NCBI RefSeq assembly: GCF_019396345.1
Contig: NZ_JAHKRM010000010.1
Location: 186,001 to 250,000 of the forward strand
Direction: 5' to 3'
Length of the DNA stretch: 64,000 nt
From: Nonomuraea guangzhouensis
GTDB taxonomy: Bacteria > Actinomycetota > Actinomycetes > Streptosporangiales > Streptosporangiaceae
Under the pieces are notes generated by a model. That model ran no database searches. It was not told the DNA's origin and saw only the letters and a list, made by a program, of their open reading frames with translations. The first letter of the stretch is position 1. Every line of letters starts with the position of its first letter. Of the stretch, positions 8,519-16,952 are shown one piece after another. The position numbers and the translations under genes are program-made.

Positions 8519-8871
8519 GGCATCACCCAGAGTTCCGCATAGATCATCCGCCCTCGCCTTGTCTGCCCTTCTCCGTAGGCGTCGGCGAGCGCGGACACGG
8601 TCTGGTAGGCCGTCGCGGTGTCAAAGGCCGCCTTGTGGTCGTTCGGATAGTGCACCTCAAAGTGGATCTTTCCGTCTTCGATGACAATGATCAGATTGAG
8701 GTTGCTGGACGGGCTGGACCTGGCCAAGGCGCAGCCGAATAGGTGCTCGACCAGCCGGTAGGCGGCTGATGCTCGCCGCGGAGACCGAGCAGTGGCGAGG
8801 GCGTGGGCGAGCCGCGCTGCGGCATGAGCGCTTCCGGGAAGGGCTGGGTAGTCCTGGGTCCAGGTTGTCAC
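8515..8871 (-). CDS. Degenerate ATP-binding (HATPase / anti-sigma-like) protein
   Basis: A 118-residue protein whose order of segments matches the small HATPase regulators (RsbW-like) common in actinomycetes: AYRLVEHLFGCALARS at the N-box position, LIIVIEDGKIHFEVHYP at the central strand, and GRMIYAELWV at the C-terminal strand. The usual N-box (ELVTNAVRH-like) and the glycine-rich ATP lid are not recognisable, so nucleotide binding is doubtful. The GTG at 8871 is chosen; a longer frame reaching 8955 would run through the palindromic operator at 8916-8947 and is less likely. Such genes often sit beside gntR regulators, as here (divergent, 94 bp away). Confidence 0.5.
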   Translation of the reverse strand: MTTWTQDYPALPGSAHAAARLAHALATARSPRRASAAYRLVEHLFGCALARSSPSSNLNLIIVIEDGKIHFEVHYPNDHKAAFDTATAYQTVSALADAYGEGQTRRGRMIYAELWVMP

Positions 8872-8915
8872 GGTCCACCGCCAAGAAAAGAGGAGCCGGA
8901 TATCCGACTCGCTTT

Positions 8916-8961
8916 CTGTACTGCCAGCTTGCAAGCTGGATGTACAGCGCGTCAAGCTGTA
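8916..8961. promoter_or_regulatory. Candidate GntR operator: near-perfect 32-bp palindrome plus a second inverted repeat
   Basis: Positions 8916-8947 form an inverted repeat with 16-base arms (CTGTACTGCCAGCTTG and CAAGCTGGATGTACAG) that match at 14 of 16 positions, with a perfect 16-bp core at 8924-8939. A second repeat, TACAGC-N7-GCTGTA, overlaps it at 8943-8961 and ends five bases before the gntR start codon. Placement between divergent genes and touching the gntR start suggests autoregulation and control of the leftward pair. Binding by the neighbouring GntR is an inference. Confidence 0.65.
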
Positions 8962-8965
8962 TCCC

Positions 8966-9730
8966 GTGGAACAGCCTGCTTACATCCGGATTGCTGCCTC
9001 CTTGAGGACCCGAATCGCCAAAGGTGACCTTGCGCCAGGCGCACGTCTGCCCGCACGCCACGAGCTCGCCACCGAATATCAGGCAGCCGAGGGTGTCGTA
9101 CGCGAGGCCACGCAGCTGCTTCTCCGCGAAGGCCTGCTCGTCAGCAGACCGGGTGCGGGCATGTTCGTCCGGCAACGCCCCCAACGCCGCTCTCTGGTGC
9201 GCAGCTGGTTCCGGGAGCGCCAGGCCGGTTCACCGTTCGCCGCGCTCATGAAAGAGCAAGGCCGTCACGGCAGCTGGGAGTACGACTCAGACACGGCCCA
9301 AGCCCCGCCCGAGGTACGTGAGCGGCTGGGGTTGGCCGAGCCGGACGGCGACCGGCACGACGTGATGCGCACCCGCTACGTGTTCGCCTCGAACGACGAG
9401 GGCCCGTGGATGCTGTCGACCAGCTGGGAACCCTTGAGCCTCACAAAGGGCACGCCGATCGCGGTTCCTGAGGGCGGCCGGCACGCGGGCCTCGGCGTGA
9501 CGCACAGGATGGCGGCGATCGGCATCCAGGTCGACACCTGGGATGAGGAGGTGTGGGCGCGGCCGGCCTCGCCGGAGGAGGCGCGGACGCTCGGCATCGG
9601 CACCGGGAGCATCGTGATGGTCGTCGAACGCGGCTACTTCGCGGGCGAGCAAGTGGTCGAAGTAGCCGACATCATCGTGCCCGCGGAGTCGACGAAACTG
9701 ATCTACAACGGGCCCGTCGGCAACAGCTGA
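8966..9730 (+). CDS. GntR/HutC-family transcriptional regulator
   Basis: A 254-residue regulator. The N-terminal winged helix-turn-helix (about 1-70) contains YIRIAASLRTRIAKGDLAPG, then LPARHELATEYQAAEGVVRE and LLREGLLVSRPGAGMFV, the GntR signature. The remaining 180 residues fit a UTRA ligand-binding domain (MRTRYVFASNDEGPWMLSTS, then IVMVVERGYFAGEQVVEVAD at its end). The effector is unknown. The GTG start at 8966 agrees with the family N terminus. It is divergent from the HATPase-like gene, with a palindromic operator candidate directly upstream. Confidence 0.9.
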   Translation: MEQPAYIRIAASLRTRIAKGDLAPGARLPARHELATEYQAAEGVVREATQLLLREGLLVSRPGAGMFVRQRPQRRSLVRSWFRERQAGSPFAALMKEQGRHGSWEYDSDTAQAPPEVRERLGLAEPDGDRHDVMRTRYVFASNDEGPWMLSTSWEPLSLTKGTPIAVPEGGRHAGLGVTHRMAAIGIQVDTWDEEVWARPASPEEARTLGIGTGSIVMVVERGYFAGEQVVEVADIIVPAESTKLIYNGPVGNS

Positions 9731-9770
9731 TCTACGGTACCCAACCGGCCCGGTCACCCAAGCGTACGAG

Positions 9771-11021
9771 CTACTTCCTGGCCAGCAGTGCCACGCACTC
9801 CACATGGTGCGTCATCGGAAAGGCGTCGAAAGCCCGCAGATCGACCAGCTCATAGCCGTCGTCACCCAGCCAGGACAGGTCGCGGGCCAGCGTCGCCGGG
9901 TCGCACGAGACGTACACGATCCGCGACGCCTCCAGCGCGGCGATCCGGTGGACCACCTCGCGCCCGAGCCCCGACCGGGGCGGGTCGACGACGACGATGT
10001 CGGCGCGCTCGATCTGGAACCGGTCCAGCGCCTCCTCCACCCGCCCCCGCTCCACCCGGGCCTGCGGCAGGTCGCGGAGGTTGGCGCGGGCGTCGCGGAC
10101 GGCGGCGGCCTCCGACTCCAGGCCGAACACCGCGCCCTCGGCCCCCACGCCCTCCGCCAGGCCGGCGGCGAACAGGCCGACCCCGCAGTAGAGGTCCAGG
10201 GCCCACTCTCCGGGCTCCGGCGCGGCATAGGACAGCACTGCGTCGAGCAGGGTCTCGGCGGCGCCTGGATGCACCTGCCAGAAGCCGCTGCCCGCCACCC
10301 TGAACTCCCGGTCGCCCACCTGCTCGTGCAGCACCCCGGAGCCCTTGCGCGGCACCGTGTGGCCCTTGCCCTGGTCGAGCAGGATCGAGGCGGACGCGTC
10401 GAGGTCAGGGACGGTCACGCTACGCCTGGGCCGCGGCTTGACCACCACGGCCCGGTCGCCGGCCGAGGAGGCGATCACCTCGACGCCGGACGCGCCCCGC
10501 CACTCGCGCTGCTCGGCCCCGACGGCCTCCACCTCCGGGTGCGCGATCAGGCAGGCGTCGACCACCTCGATGTCGTGCGAGCGGTGCTTGCGGAAGCCGA
10601 GCTCGCCGCCGGGCCGGGCGGCGAACTGGACACGGGTGCGCCAGCCGAGCCCGTCCTTGGCGCCCGGCACCTCCTCGACCACGACCTCACGCTCGATGCC
10701 GGCCAGCCTGCTCAGCTGCTCGGCGACCACGGCGGCCTTGAGGCCGCGCTGCGCCTCCAGGGTGGCGTGCTGCCAGTCGCAGCCGCCGCAGCGGCCGGGG
10801 CCGGCGAAGGGGCAGGGCGGGGTCACGCGGTCGGGTGACGGGTCGAGCACCTGCACGGCGTCGGCCCGGAGGAAGCGGGTGGTCTCCTCGGTGACCTCGG
10901 CGATGACCCGCTCGCCCGGCAGCGCGTGGCGTACGAAGACCACTCGCCCTTCATGGCGCGCCACGCACCAGCCGCCATGGGCGACCGGACCTACCGTCAG
11001 CTCGAGAGATGCCTGTTCCAC
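9771..11021 (-). CDS. TRAM-domain 23S rRNA (uracil-5-)-methyltransferase family protein (RlmD/RumA type)
   Basis: A 416-residue SAM-dependent RNA methyltransferase. An N-terminal TRAM domain (about 1-60) is followed by a cysteine cluster, CPFAGPGRCGGCDWQH, that fits the [4Fe-4S] site of RlmD-type enzymes. The SAM-binding motif is WALDLYCGVGLFAAGLAEG. The catalytic motifs are VVVDPPRSGLGREV and VYVSCDPATLARDL, the latter carrying the nucleophilic cysteine. Length is normal. It sits beside the APC permease and trkA pair, an order I recall also from Mycobacterium (Rv2689c-Rv2692). The GTG start at 11021 is the only reasonable one. Confidence 0.92.
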   Translation of the reverse strand: MEQASLELTVGPVAHGGWCVARHEGRVVFVRHALPGERVIAEVTEETTRFLRADAVQVLDPSPDRVTPPCPFAGPGRCGGCDWQHATLEAQRGLKAAVVAEQLSRLAGIEREVVVEEVPGAKDGLGWRTRVQFAARPGGELGFRKHRSHDIEVVDACLIAHPEVEAVGAEQREWRGASGVEVIASSAGDRAVVVKPRPRRSVTVPDLDASASILLDQGKGHTVPRKGSGVLHEQVGDREFRVAGSGFWQVHPGAAETLLDAVLSYAAPEPGEWALDLYCGVGLFAAGLAEGVGAEGAVFGLESEAAAVRDARANLRDLPQARVERGRVEEALDRFQIERADIVVVDPPRSGLGREVVHRIAALEASRIVYVSCDPATLARDLSWLGDDGYELVDLRAFDAFPMTHHVECVALLARK

Positions 11022-11071
11022 ACGGACACCCTATGCCCTGGCCGACCCTGCCACTTTCCGGGCTTACTACA

Positions 11072-13141
11072 CTACAGAGAGTGGTCGCTCGCCTTGACCT
11101 CGTCCTTCGCCTTGACGTCCTTCTTGACGATCTGAGGTCCCGCCCGGCGCGAGGCGCCCGGCGCGAACGGCTCGCGCCGCCCCTTGAGCCGGTCGGAGGA
11201 GTGGAGCTGCCACGGCACGCTCGTCACCATCACACCCGGCTTGAACAGCAGCCGCGCCTTCAGCCGCAGCGCGCTCTGGTTGTGCAGCAGGTGCTCCCAC
11301 CAGTGACCGACCACGTACTCCGGGATGAACACAGTCACCACGTCGCGCGGTGAGCGGCGGCGCAGGGTCTTGACGTAGTCGAGGATCGGCTGGGTGATCT
11401 CCCGGTAGGGGGAGTCGAGCATCTTGAGCGGCACCGGGATGCCCAGGCGCTCCCACTCGTCCTGGAGGTGGCGGGCATCGGCGCCCTCGACGCCGACGGT
11501 GATCGCCTCCAGCGTGGACGGCCTGGTGGCGCGGGCGTAGGCGAGGGCACGCATCGTCGGCTTGTGAATCTTGGAGACGAGCACGATCGCGTGGTTGCGC
11601 GCCGGCAGCATCGACTCGTCGAACTCCTCGGTGATCTCCAGCTCGGCCGCCACGTTGTCGTAGTGGCGCCGGATGGCCTTCATCATGAGGAACAGGACCG
11701 GCATCGCGAAGCACACGATCCAGGCGCCGACCAGGAACTTGGTCAGCAGCACCACGACCAGCACCAGCCCGGTCATGATGCCGCCGAAGAAGTTGATCAC
11801 CCGCGAGCGGTGCATCTGGTGCCGGATCTTGGGGTCGGTCTCGGTCTTGAGATGGCGGGTCCAGTGGATGACCATGCCGATCTGGCTGAGCGTGAAGGAG
11901 ACGAACACGCCGACGATGTAGAGGTTCAGCAGCCGGCTGACGTCGGCGTTGAACCCCCACAGCAGCAGGCACGCGCCCAGCGCCAGGATGACGATGCCGT
12001 TGGAGAAGGCCAGCCGGTCGCCGCGGGTGTGCAGCTGGCGGGGCAGGTAGCGGTCCTGGGCCAGGATCGAGCCGAGCACCGGGAAGCCGTTGAAGGCGGT
12101 GTTGGCGGCGAGGAACAGGATGAGCGCGGTGACCGCCGAGATGACCACGAACGGCAGCGAGCCGCCGCCGAAGACCGCGTCGGCCACCTGCGAGATGATC
12201 GGCTGCTGGTAGTAACCGGGCCCGACCGGCGACCCGTCCGGCAGGTGCAGGTCGTGGGCCACCACGGACGGCTCGGCCACCTTCACGCCCGAGGCCAGGC
12301 CCAGCGCGATGATGCCGCCGAACATGGTGATCGACACCAGGCCCATCATGAGCAGCGTGGTGGCGGCGTTCTTGCTCTTGGGCTTGCGGAAGGCGGGCAC
12401 GCCGTTGCTGATGGCCTCGACACCGGTCAGCGCCGCGCAGCCGGAGGAGAAGGCGCGCAGGATCAGGAAGGCGGCGGCGAAGCTGGTCAGGTTCGCCTGC
12501 TCGGCGTCGATCGTGAACCCGGCGCTGGGCGCCTGCAACTCGTCGCCGAGCACCAGCAGCCGGAAGCCGCCCCAGGCGATCAACCCCAGCACCGCGAGCA
12601 TGAACGCGTACGTCGGGATGGCGAAGGCCGCCCCCGACTCGCGCAGGCCGCGCAGGTTGACGACGGTGAGCAGGACCACGATGCCGATGGCGACGGCCGG
12701 CTTGTGCTCGCCGACGAACGGGATCGTGGCGCCCACGTAGTCGACGCCGTTGGCGACCGACACGGCCACGGTCAGCACGTAGTCGACCATGAGCGCGCTG
12801 GCCACGGTCAGCCCGGCGTTCTTGCCCAGGTTGGTGGTGGCCACCTCGTAGTCGCCGCCGCCGCTCGGGTAGGCGTGCACGTTCTGCCGGTACGAGGCCA
12901 CGACCGTGAGCATCACGACCACGACGGCGATCGCGACCCACGGACTGTAGGAGTAGAACGACACGCCCGCCAGCGACAGGATGACCAGGATCTCCTGCGG
13001 CGCGTACGCCACCGAGGACAGGGCGTCGCTGGCGAAGATGGGCAGGGCTATACGTTTGGGCAGCAGTTGCTCGTGAAGCTGGCCGCTTCTTAGCGCCCGC
13101 CCCACAAGCACGCGTTTGACAAGATCCGTTACCTTCGCCAC
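11072..13141 (-). CDS. APC-superfamily permease with cytoplasmic C-terminal domain
   Basis: A 689-residue transporter with about twelve transmembrane segments in residues 40-490 and a soluble tail of some 190 residues. LLPKRIALPIFASDALSSVA and SGGGDYEVATTNLGKNAG are typical of this actinobacterial APC family, homologous to Rv2690c. The tail (RNHAIVLVSKIHKPTMRALA, then LEAITVGVEGADARHLQDEW) looks like a universal-stress-type domain. The substrate is not established; the two adjacent TrkA genes hint at an ion- or amino-acid-related role. I chose the GTG at 13141, which matches the family N terminus (KVTDLVKRVLVGRALRSG); there is no clear ribosome-binding site, so the mRNA may be leaderless. It is divergent from trkA. 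Confidence 0.9.
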   Translation of the reverse strand: MAKVTDLVKRVLVGRALRSGQLHEQLLPKRIALPIFASDALSSVAYAPQEILVILSLAGVSFYSYSPWVAIAVVVVMLTVVASYRQNVHAYPSGGGDYEVATTNLGKNAGLTVASALMVDYVLTVAVSVANGVDYVGATIPFVGEHKPAVAIGIVVLLTVVNLRGLRESGAAFAIPTYAFMLAVLGLIAWGGFRLLVLGDELQAPSAGFTIDAEQANLTSFAAAFLILRAFSSGCAALTGVEAISNGVPAFRKPKSKNAATTLLMMGLVSITMFGGIIALGLASGVKVAEPSVVAHDLHLPDGSPVGPGYYQQPIISQVADAVFGGGSLPFVVISAVTALILFLAANTAFNGFPVLGSILAQDRYLPRQLHTRGDRLAFSNGIVILALGACLLLWGFNADVSRLLNLYIVGVFVSFTLSQIGMVIHWTRHLKTETDPKIRHQMHRSRVINFFGGIMTGLVLVVVLLTKFLVGAWIVCFAMPVLFLMMKAIRRHYDNVAAELEITEEFDESMLPARNHAIVLVSKIHKPTMRALAYARATRPSTLEAITVGVEGADARHLQDEWERLGIPVPLKMLDSPYREITQPILDYVKTLRRRSPRDVVTVFIPEYVVGHWWEHLLHNQSALRLKARLLFKPGVMVTSVPWQLHSSDRLKGRREPFAPGASRRAGPQIVKKDVKAKDEVKASDHSL

Positions 13142-13244
13142 GTAACGAAATGCTAGTCCCCCATGCCAGGGGCGCCGACGGGGTGCTCCCCTATCGGGCC
13201 ATACTGGTGTCGAGCAACCGGCCGACCGCGAAGTGCGGGGGAGT

Positions 13245-13910
13245 ATGCATATAGTGATCATGGGCTGTGGCCGGGTCGGTTCGACCCTGGCCCACATCCT
13301 CGAGGACAACGGCCACACGGTCGCGATCATTGATCGCGATCCTCAGGCCTTCCGCCGGCTGCGGGCCGGTTTTCGCGGGCGGCGGGTGACCGGCGTCGGA
13401 TTCGACCGTGACGTGCTCACCGAGGCGGGCATCGAGTCCGCGGCCGCGTACGTGGCGGTCTCCAGCGGCGACAACTCCAACATCATCTCGGCGCGCGCGG
13501 CGCGCGAGACGTTCGGCGTCGACAACGTGGTGGCCCGCATCTACGACCCGCGGCGGGCCGAGGTCTACCAGCGGCTGGGCATTCCCACGGTGGCGACCGT
13601 GCGGTGGACCGCCGACCAGATCCTGCGCCGCATCCTGCCCGAGGGCGCCGAGCCGCTCTGGCGCGACCCCACCGGCACCGTGATCCTGGCGGAGGTCGCC
13701 ACGCATCCCAGCTGGATCGGCACCCGGGTCGTCGATCTCGAGGCACGGGCCAGGACCCGCGCCGCCTACCTCAACCGCATGGGCGAGGCCCTGGTCATCG
13801 CCGAGGACACCGTGATCCAGGAAGGCGACGTGCTGCACGTCGTCGCCGCCGAGAACGACATGGAGCGGATCAACAAGGTGCTGGCCCTGGCACCGGAAGA
13901 GGACCACTGA
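13245..13910 (+). CDS. TrkA-family potassium uptake regulatory protein (first of pair, CeoB-like)
   Basis: A 221-residue RCK-type protein. A Rossmann nucleotide-binding motif, IVIMGCGRVGSTLAHILED, is at the very N terminus and the TrkA_N domain spans residues 1-120. A TrkA_C domain follows (VILAEVATHPSWIGTRVVDL, then EGDVLHVVAAENDMERI). Proteins of this type gate K+ channels or transporters in response to NAD(H) or ATP; no Trk membrane subunit is in the window. ATG 13245 is chosen because GCGGGGGAG precedes it; a GTG at 13233 is possible. The stop overlaps the next start by one base. Confidence 0.92.
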   Translation: MHIVIMGCGRVGSTLAHILEDNGHTVAIIDRDPQAFRRLRAGFRGRRVTGVGFDRDVLTEAGIESAAAYVAVSSGDNSNIISARAARETFGVDNVVARIYDPRRAEVYQRLGIPTVATVRWTADQILRRILPEGAEPLWRDPTGTVILAEVATHPSWIGTRVVDLEARARTRAAYLNRMGEALVIAEDTVIQEGDVLHVVAAENDMERINKVLALAPEEDH

Positions 13911-14569
13911 TGCGCGTCGCCATCGCCGGGGCGGGGGCCGTGGGCCGGTCCATCGCGGCCGAACTGCTGGAGAACGGCCACGAGGTCCTCCTGATCGACA
14001 TCGACCCCCGCGCCATCAAGATCGACAGTGTGCCGCGGGCGGAATGGCTGCTGGCCGACGCCTGCGAGATCGCCTCGCTCGACGAGGCGGGCCTCAGCAA
14101 CTGCCACGTCGTCGTCGCCTCCTCCGGCGACGACAAGGTCAACCTCGTGGTGTCGCTGCTGGCCAAGACCGAGTACGGCGTGCCGCGCGTGGTGGCCCGC
14201 ATCAACCACCCCAACAACGAGTGGCTGTTCAACGAGTCGTGGGGCGTGGACGTGGCGGTCTCGACGCCGCGCCTGCTGAGCGCGCTGGTCGAGGAGGCGG
14301 TGAGCGTCGGCGACCTGGTGCGGCTGATGACCTTCCGCCAGGGGCAGGCCAACCTGGTCGAGCTCACCCTGGCCGAGGACGCGCCCGTGGTGGGCCAGCG
14401 GGCCGGCTCGGTGCCGTGGCCGGTCGACTCGGCGCTGGTCGCGATCCTGCGCGAGGGCCGGGTGCTGGTGCCGACCAACGACGACCCGCTGGAGGCGGGC
14501 GACGAGCTGTTGTTCGTCGCCAACCAGGAGGTGGAGCAGGAGCTGGCGCACCTGCTCTCCCAGCACTGA
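13910..14569 (+). CDS. TrkA-family potassium uptake regulatory protein (second of pair, CeoC-like)
   Basis: A 219-residue paralogue of the preceding protein. The Rossmann motif VAIAGAGAVGRSIAAELLEN is followed by EVLLIDIDPRAIKID, and the acidic end of the second strand fits NAD binding. A TrkA_C domain ends with EAGDELLFVANQEVEQELAH. The start ATG shares one base with the upstream stop (TGATG), so the pair is co-translated and probably forms a hetero-oligomeric gate. The same gene pair lies next to the APC permease and the DUF3159 gene in mycobacteria, supporting a conserved functional unit. Confidence 0.92.
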   Translation: MRVAIAGAGAVGRSIAAELLENGHEVLLIDIDPRAIKIDSVPRAEWLLADACEIASLDEAGLSNCHVVVASSGDDKVNLVVSLLAKTEYGVPRVVARINHPNNEWLFNESWGVDVAVSTPRLLSALVEEAVSVGDLVRLMTFRQGQANLVELTLAEDAPVVGQRAGSVPWPVDSALVAILREGRVLVPTNDDPLEAGDELLFVANQEVEQELAHLLSQH

Positions 14570-14585
14570 GCGGCTGACGGGGAGG

Positions 14586-15254
14586 CTAGGCGGGGGCGAC
14601 CGGCTTGATCGGCGTTCGCCCCCTGCCGAGCAGCCACAGCATCGCGCCGAGGGCGGCCACCTGGAGCGGCCAGCCCATCACGATCTTCGCGAAGCCGAGG
14701 GCGGCCACGGCCTCGTCGCCGCCGCCGAACAGCCACACGGGCAGCTGCACGGCCACCCGGACCACGCACGGGATCAGCAGCATCCAGGTCAGCTTGGTGC
14801 AGAGCCGGACGATGCCCGCATCCTTGTGCCAGGCCGTGGGGTCGCCGGTGACCGAGCCGATCAGGAACCCGACCACGGGCCAGCGGGTGACGATCGACAG
14901 CAGCATCGCCAACGAGTAGCCGGCGTTCCACAGGATGCCGGGCAGGAAGTAGTCCTTCGCGTCGCCGGTGCGGCTGGCGAAGAACGCGCCGATCGCGATG
15001 CCGATCAGGCTGTTGATCACGAACTGCGGCGTCGACCGCTGCACGATCCTGACCAGCAGCAGCACGACCGCCAGCGAGATGCTGACGATGAGCGACAGCT
15101 TCAGGTCTTCGGTGACGATCCACGACAGCGTGAACGCGATGGTCGGCACCGCCGCCTCGATGATGCCCCGCACGCCGCCGAACGCCTTGGCGAGCTGGGC
15201 TCGCACCGCCGCTTCGACGGTGTCGTGGGCGACCTCTTCCGCCTCAGCACTCAC
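14586..15254 (-). CDS. DUF3159 integral membrane protein
   Basis: A 222-residue membrane protein with about six hydrophobic segments. Segments LSWIVTEDLKLSLIVSISLA and FVINSLIGIAIGAFFASRTG, and the Trp/Pro-rich RWPVVGFLIGSVTGDPTAW, match the DUF3159 family found next to trkA and the OB-fold gene across Actinobacteria (Rv2693c in M. tuberculosis). Function is unknown. GTG start 15254 lies four bases after the stop of the OB-fold gene, so the two are an operon. It converges on the trkA pair with 16 bp between stops. Confidence 0.9.
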   Translation of the reverse strand: MSAEAEEVAHDTVEAAVRAQLAKAFGGVRGIIEAAVPTIAFTLSWIVTEDLKLSLIVSISLAVVLLLVRIVQRSTPQFVINSLIGIAIGAFFASRTGDAKDYFLPGILWNAGYSLAMLLSIVTRWPVVGFLIGSVTGDPTAWHKDAGIVRLCTKLTWMLLIPCVVRVAVQLPVWLFGGGDEAVAALGFAKIVMGWPLQVAALGAMLWLLGRGRTPIKPVAPA

Positions 15255-15258
15255 CTGA

Positions 15259-15645
15259 TCAACTCCCTGGGCGCAGCTCGTAGCGAGGATTGAACATCAC
15301 CTTGCGCCCGTCCTGCATGCTGACCAGGCCCTCTGCCTTGACGGTGCGCCCGGGCTCGATGCCCGCGATCTTGCGGCGGCCGAGCCACACCAGGTCGATG
15401 ACGTCCGACCCGTCGTAGAGCTCGGCCTCGAGGGCGGGTGCGCCGCCTCTGGGCCGCAGTGTCACGGTACGTAGCGTACCGGCTACGCAGAAGCGACGCC
15501 GCCCGCCACACGAGACGATGGGGGTCGCGCCGACCTCGTCGACGTCTTCCCGTAGTTCTTGGGCTTCGATTTCGGACTGGGTGGAGGCCAGCCGACTGAA
15601 GAAACCGCGCAATCCCCCGCGTTTCGGAGGTTCTGCCGTACTCAT
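15259..15645 (-). CDS. OB-fold nucleic-acid-binding domain protein
   Basis: A 128-residue protein. A charged N-terminal region (PKRGGLRGFFSRLASTQSE) precedes a single OB-fold: AGTLRTVTLRPRGGAPALEA, then LYDGSDVIDLVWLGRRKIAG and GRTVKAEGLVSMQDGRKV, ending in FNPRYELRPG. It corresponds to the Rv2694c family, always near dut and DUF3159. A role in nucleic-acid binding is inferred from the fold only. The ATG start is at 15645, 28 bp after the DUF3710 stop; it probably belongs to the leftward operon dut-DUF3710-OB-DUF3159. Confidence 0.88.
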   Translation of the reverse strand: MSTAEPPKRGGLRGFFSRLASTQSEIEAQELREDVDEVGATPIVSCGGRRRFCVAGTLRTVTLRPRGGAPALEAELYDGSDVIDLVWLGRRKIAGIEPGRTVKAEGLVSMQDGRKVMFNPRYELRPGS

Positions 15646-15673
15646 GATGACTCAGCCTACGTGATAGGAACGG

Positions 15674-16324
15674 TCAGCGAATCTCGCTGATCTCGGGTCC
15701 TCGTTTGAACGGGTTGAGCCCCGGGCTCTCGTCCGTCTCGGCGCTCTGCTCGTTGGGGCGGCGCAGCGTGATCGCCTCTTCCCGGGCCATCGGCTCGGTG
15801 CCCCGGACGACCACGACATCCCTGACGAAGTCGAGGAGCACGTTCGCCACGTTCTCGTCGAGCGCGGCCCGGCCGCTGATCATCGCCAGCAGGAACCAGC
15901 GCGGACCGTCGATGCCGATGTAGCGGGCCTTGCGGGTGGTGTTGCCCTCGCCGGCGATGTCGCCGAGCAGCTCGGGACCGAACGGGCCCGCCTGCTCGGT
16001 GAGATTCTTGGCACCCGAATGGATCTTGGCCCGGACCTCGTCCCACAGACCCATGGTCTTGGGCGCGGCCAGTGCCTGGAGCTGCAGCGAGCTCTCCTCG
16101 TACAGCACGACGACACCGACGTTCTGGTCACCCACCGAGGCCAGCCGCAGATCGAAGTCGGGGTTGTGCGGCAGGCGCAGCCCGCCGAGATCGATCCTGT
16201 CGGTGTCGGGGTGGGGCTCGTCGGCGTCCCATGGGCCGGATTCGCGCATGGGGGCGGCGGAGGCCTTCTGCTCTGCCGCCTGATCCGGCTGCTCACGACG
16301 GCGACGTCGGAACACTGTGCTCAC
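15674..16324 (-). CDS. DUF3710 family protein
   Basis: A 216-residue soluble protein with a basic N terminus (MSTVFRRRRREQPDQ) and an acidic linker before the DUF3710 domain (about 40-195): RIDLGGLRLPHNPDFDLRLA, LWDEVRAKIHSG, ARYIGIDGPRWFLLAMISG and VANVLLDFVRDVVVVRG. Homologue of Rv2696c; function unknown. The GTG start at 16324 has GGGAGA nearby. It lies nine bases downstream of the dut stop, so the two are surely co-transcribed. Confidence 0.9.
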   Translation of the reverse strand: MSTVFRRRRREQPDQAAEQKASAAPMRESGPWDADEPHPDTDRIDLGGLRLPHNPDFDLRLASVGDQNVGVVVLYEESSLQLQALAAPKTMGLWDEVRAKIHSGAKNLTEQAGPFGPELLGDIAGEGNTTRKARYIGIDGPRWFLLAMISGRAALDENVANVLLDFVRDVVVVRGTEPMAREEAITLRRPNEQSAETDESPGLNPFKRGPEISEIR

Positions 16325-16333
16325 TCTCCCTGG

Positions 16334-16774
16334 TTAACGTCCTGTTGATCCGAAACCGCCGGTGCCGCGGGCCGAGCCGGGCAGCAGCTCCACCTCGGTG
16401 AACGCCGCCCGCTCGACGCGTTTGACGACCAGCTGGGCCACCCGGTCCCCACGGCTCAGGCGGAAGGGCTCCTTGGCGTCGGTGTTGATCACCGTCACCT
16501 TGATCTCGCCGCGGTAGCCGGCGTCGACCGTGCCTGGCGCGTTGACCAGCGTGACGCCGTACTTGGCGGCCAGGCCCGAGCGAGGGTGCACGAACGCGGC
16601 GTAGCCGTCGGGCAGCGCGATCGCGAGGCCCGTCCCGACCACGGCGCGCTCACCGGGCAGCAGCTCGACGTCCTCGGCCGCGTAAAGGTCGGCGCCCGCG
16701 TCGCCCGGATGGGCGTAGGACGGCACCGGCAGCCCGTCGTCGAGTCGCTGAATGAGGACCTGCACGTCGGTCAA
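16334..16774 (-). CDS. dut: Deoxyuridine 5'-triphosphate nucleotidohydrolase (dUTPase)
   Basis: A 146-residue trimeric dUTPase that converts dUTP to dUMP and pyrophosphate, keeping uracil out of DNA and feeding dTMP synthesis. All five family motifs are visible in order: PGDAGADLYAAED, FVHPRSGLAAKYGV, VNAPGTVDAGYRGEI with the catalytic Asp, RVAQLVV, and the flexible C-terminal GTGGFGSTGR. The start is a TTG at 16774 with GAGGTG six bases upstream; a GTG at 16765 is an alternative. It is first in the leftward dut-DUF3710-OB-DUF3159 operon. The DUF3093 gene I expect divergently upstream is missing. Confidence 0.95.
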   Translation of the reverse strand: MTDVQVLIQRLDDGLPVPSYAHPGDAGADLYAAEDVELLPGERAVVGTGLAIALPDGYAAFVHPRSGLAAKYGVTLVNAPGTVDAGYRGEIKVTVINTDAKEPFRLSRGDRVAQLVVKRVERAAFTEVELLPGSARGTGGFGSTGR

Positions 16775-16952
16775 GGGTTCACCTCACGGTCGTGGTGCTC
16801 GGCGGCGATGCGCCCCCTCAGCCTCAAGGTACGCCCTTCCGCCCGCGCTCCGGTCGCACCGGACAGGCGGGTGGAGTGTCGGGCCACCGGGAAAAGGGGA
16901 AAAGCCCTCCGAACTCGGGCGTCCCTCGGTGAGGTGGTCACGGGTGACGAGA

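Noticed and set aside
8872..8955. N-terminal extension of the HATPase-like gene to 8955
   Set aside because: It would be encoded across the palindromic operator and is not similar to the family N terminus.
11067..12941. Long open frames on both strands opposite or within the APC permease gene
   Set aside because: They are high-GC shadows: very rich in Arg, Gly and Ala, with no membrane pattern and no family motifs, while the permease frame matches a known family along its whole length.
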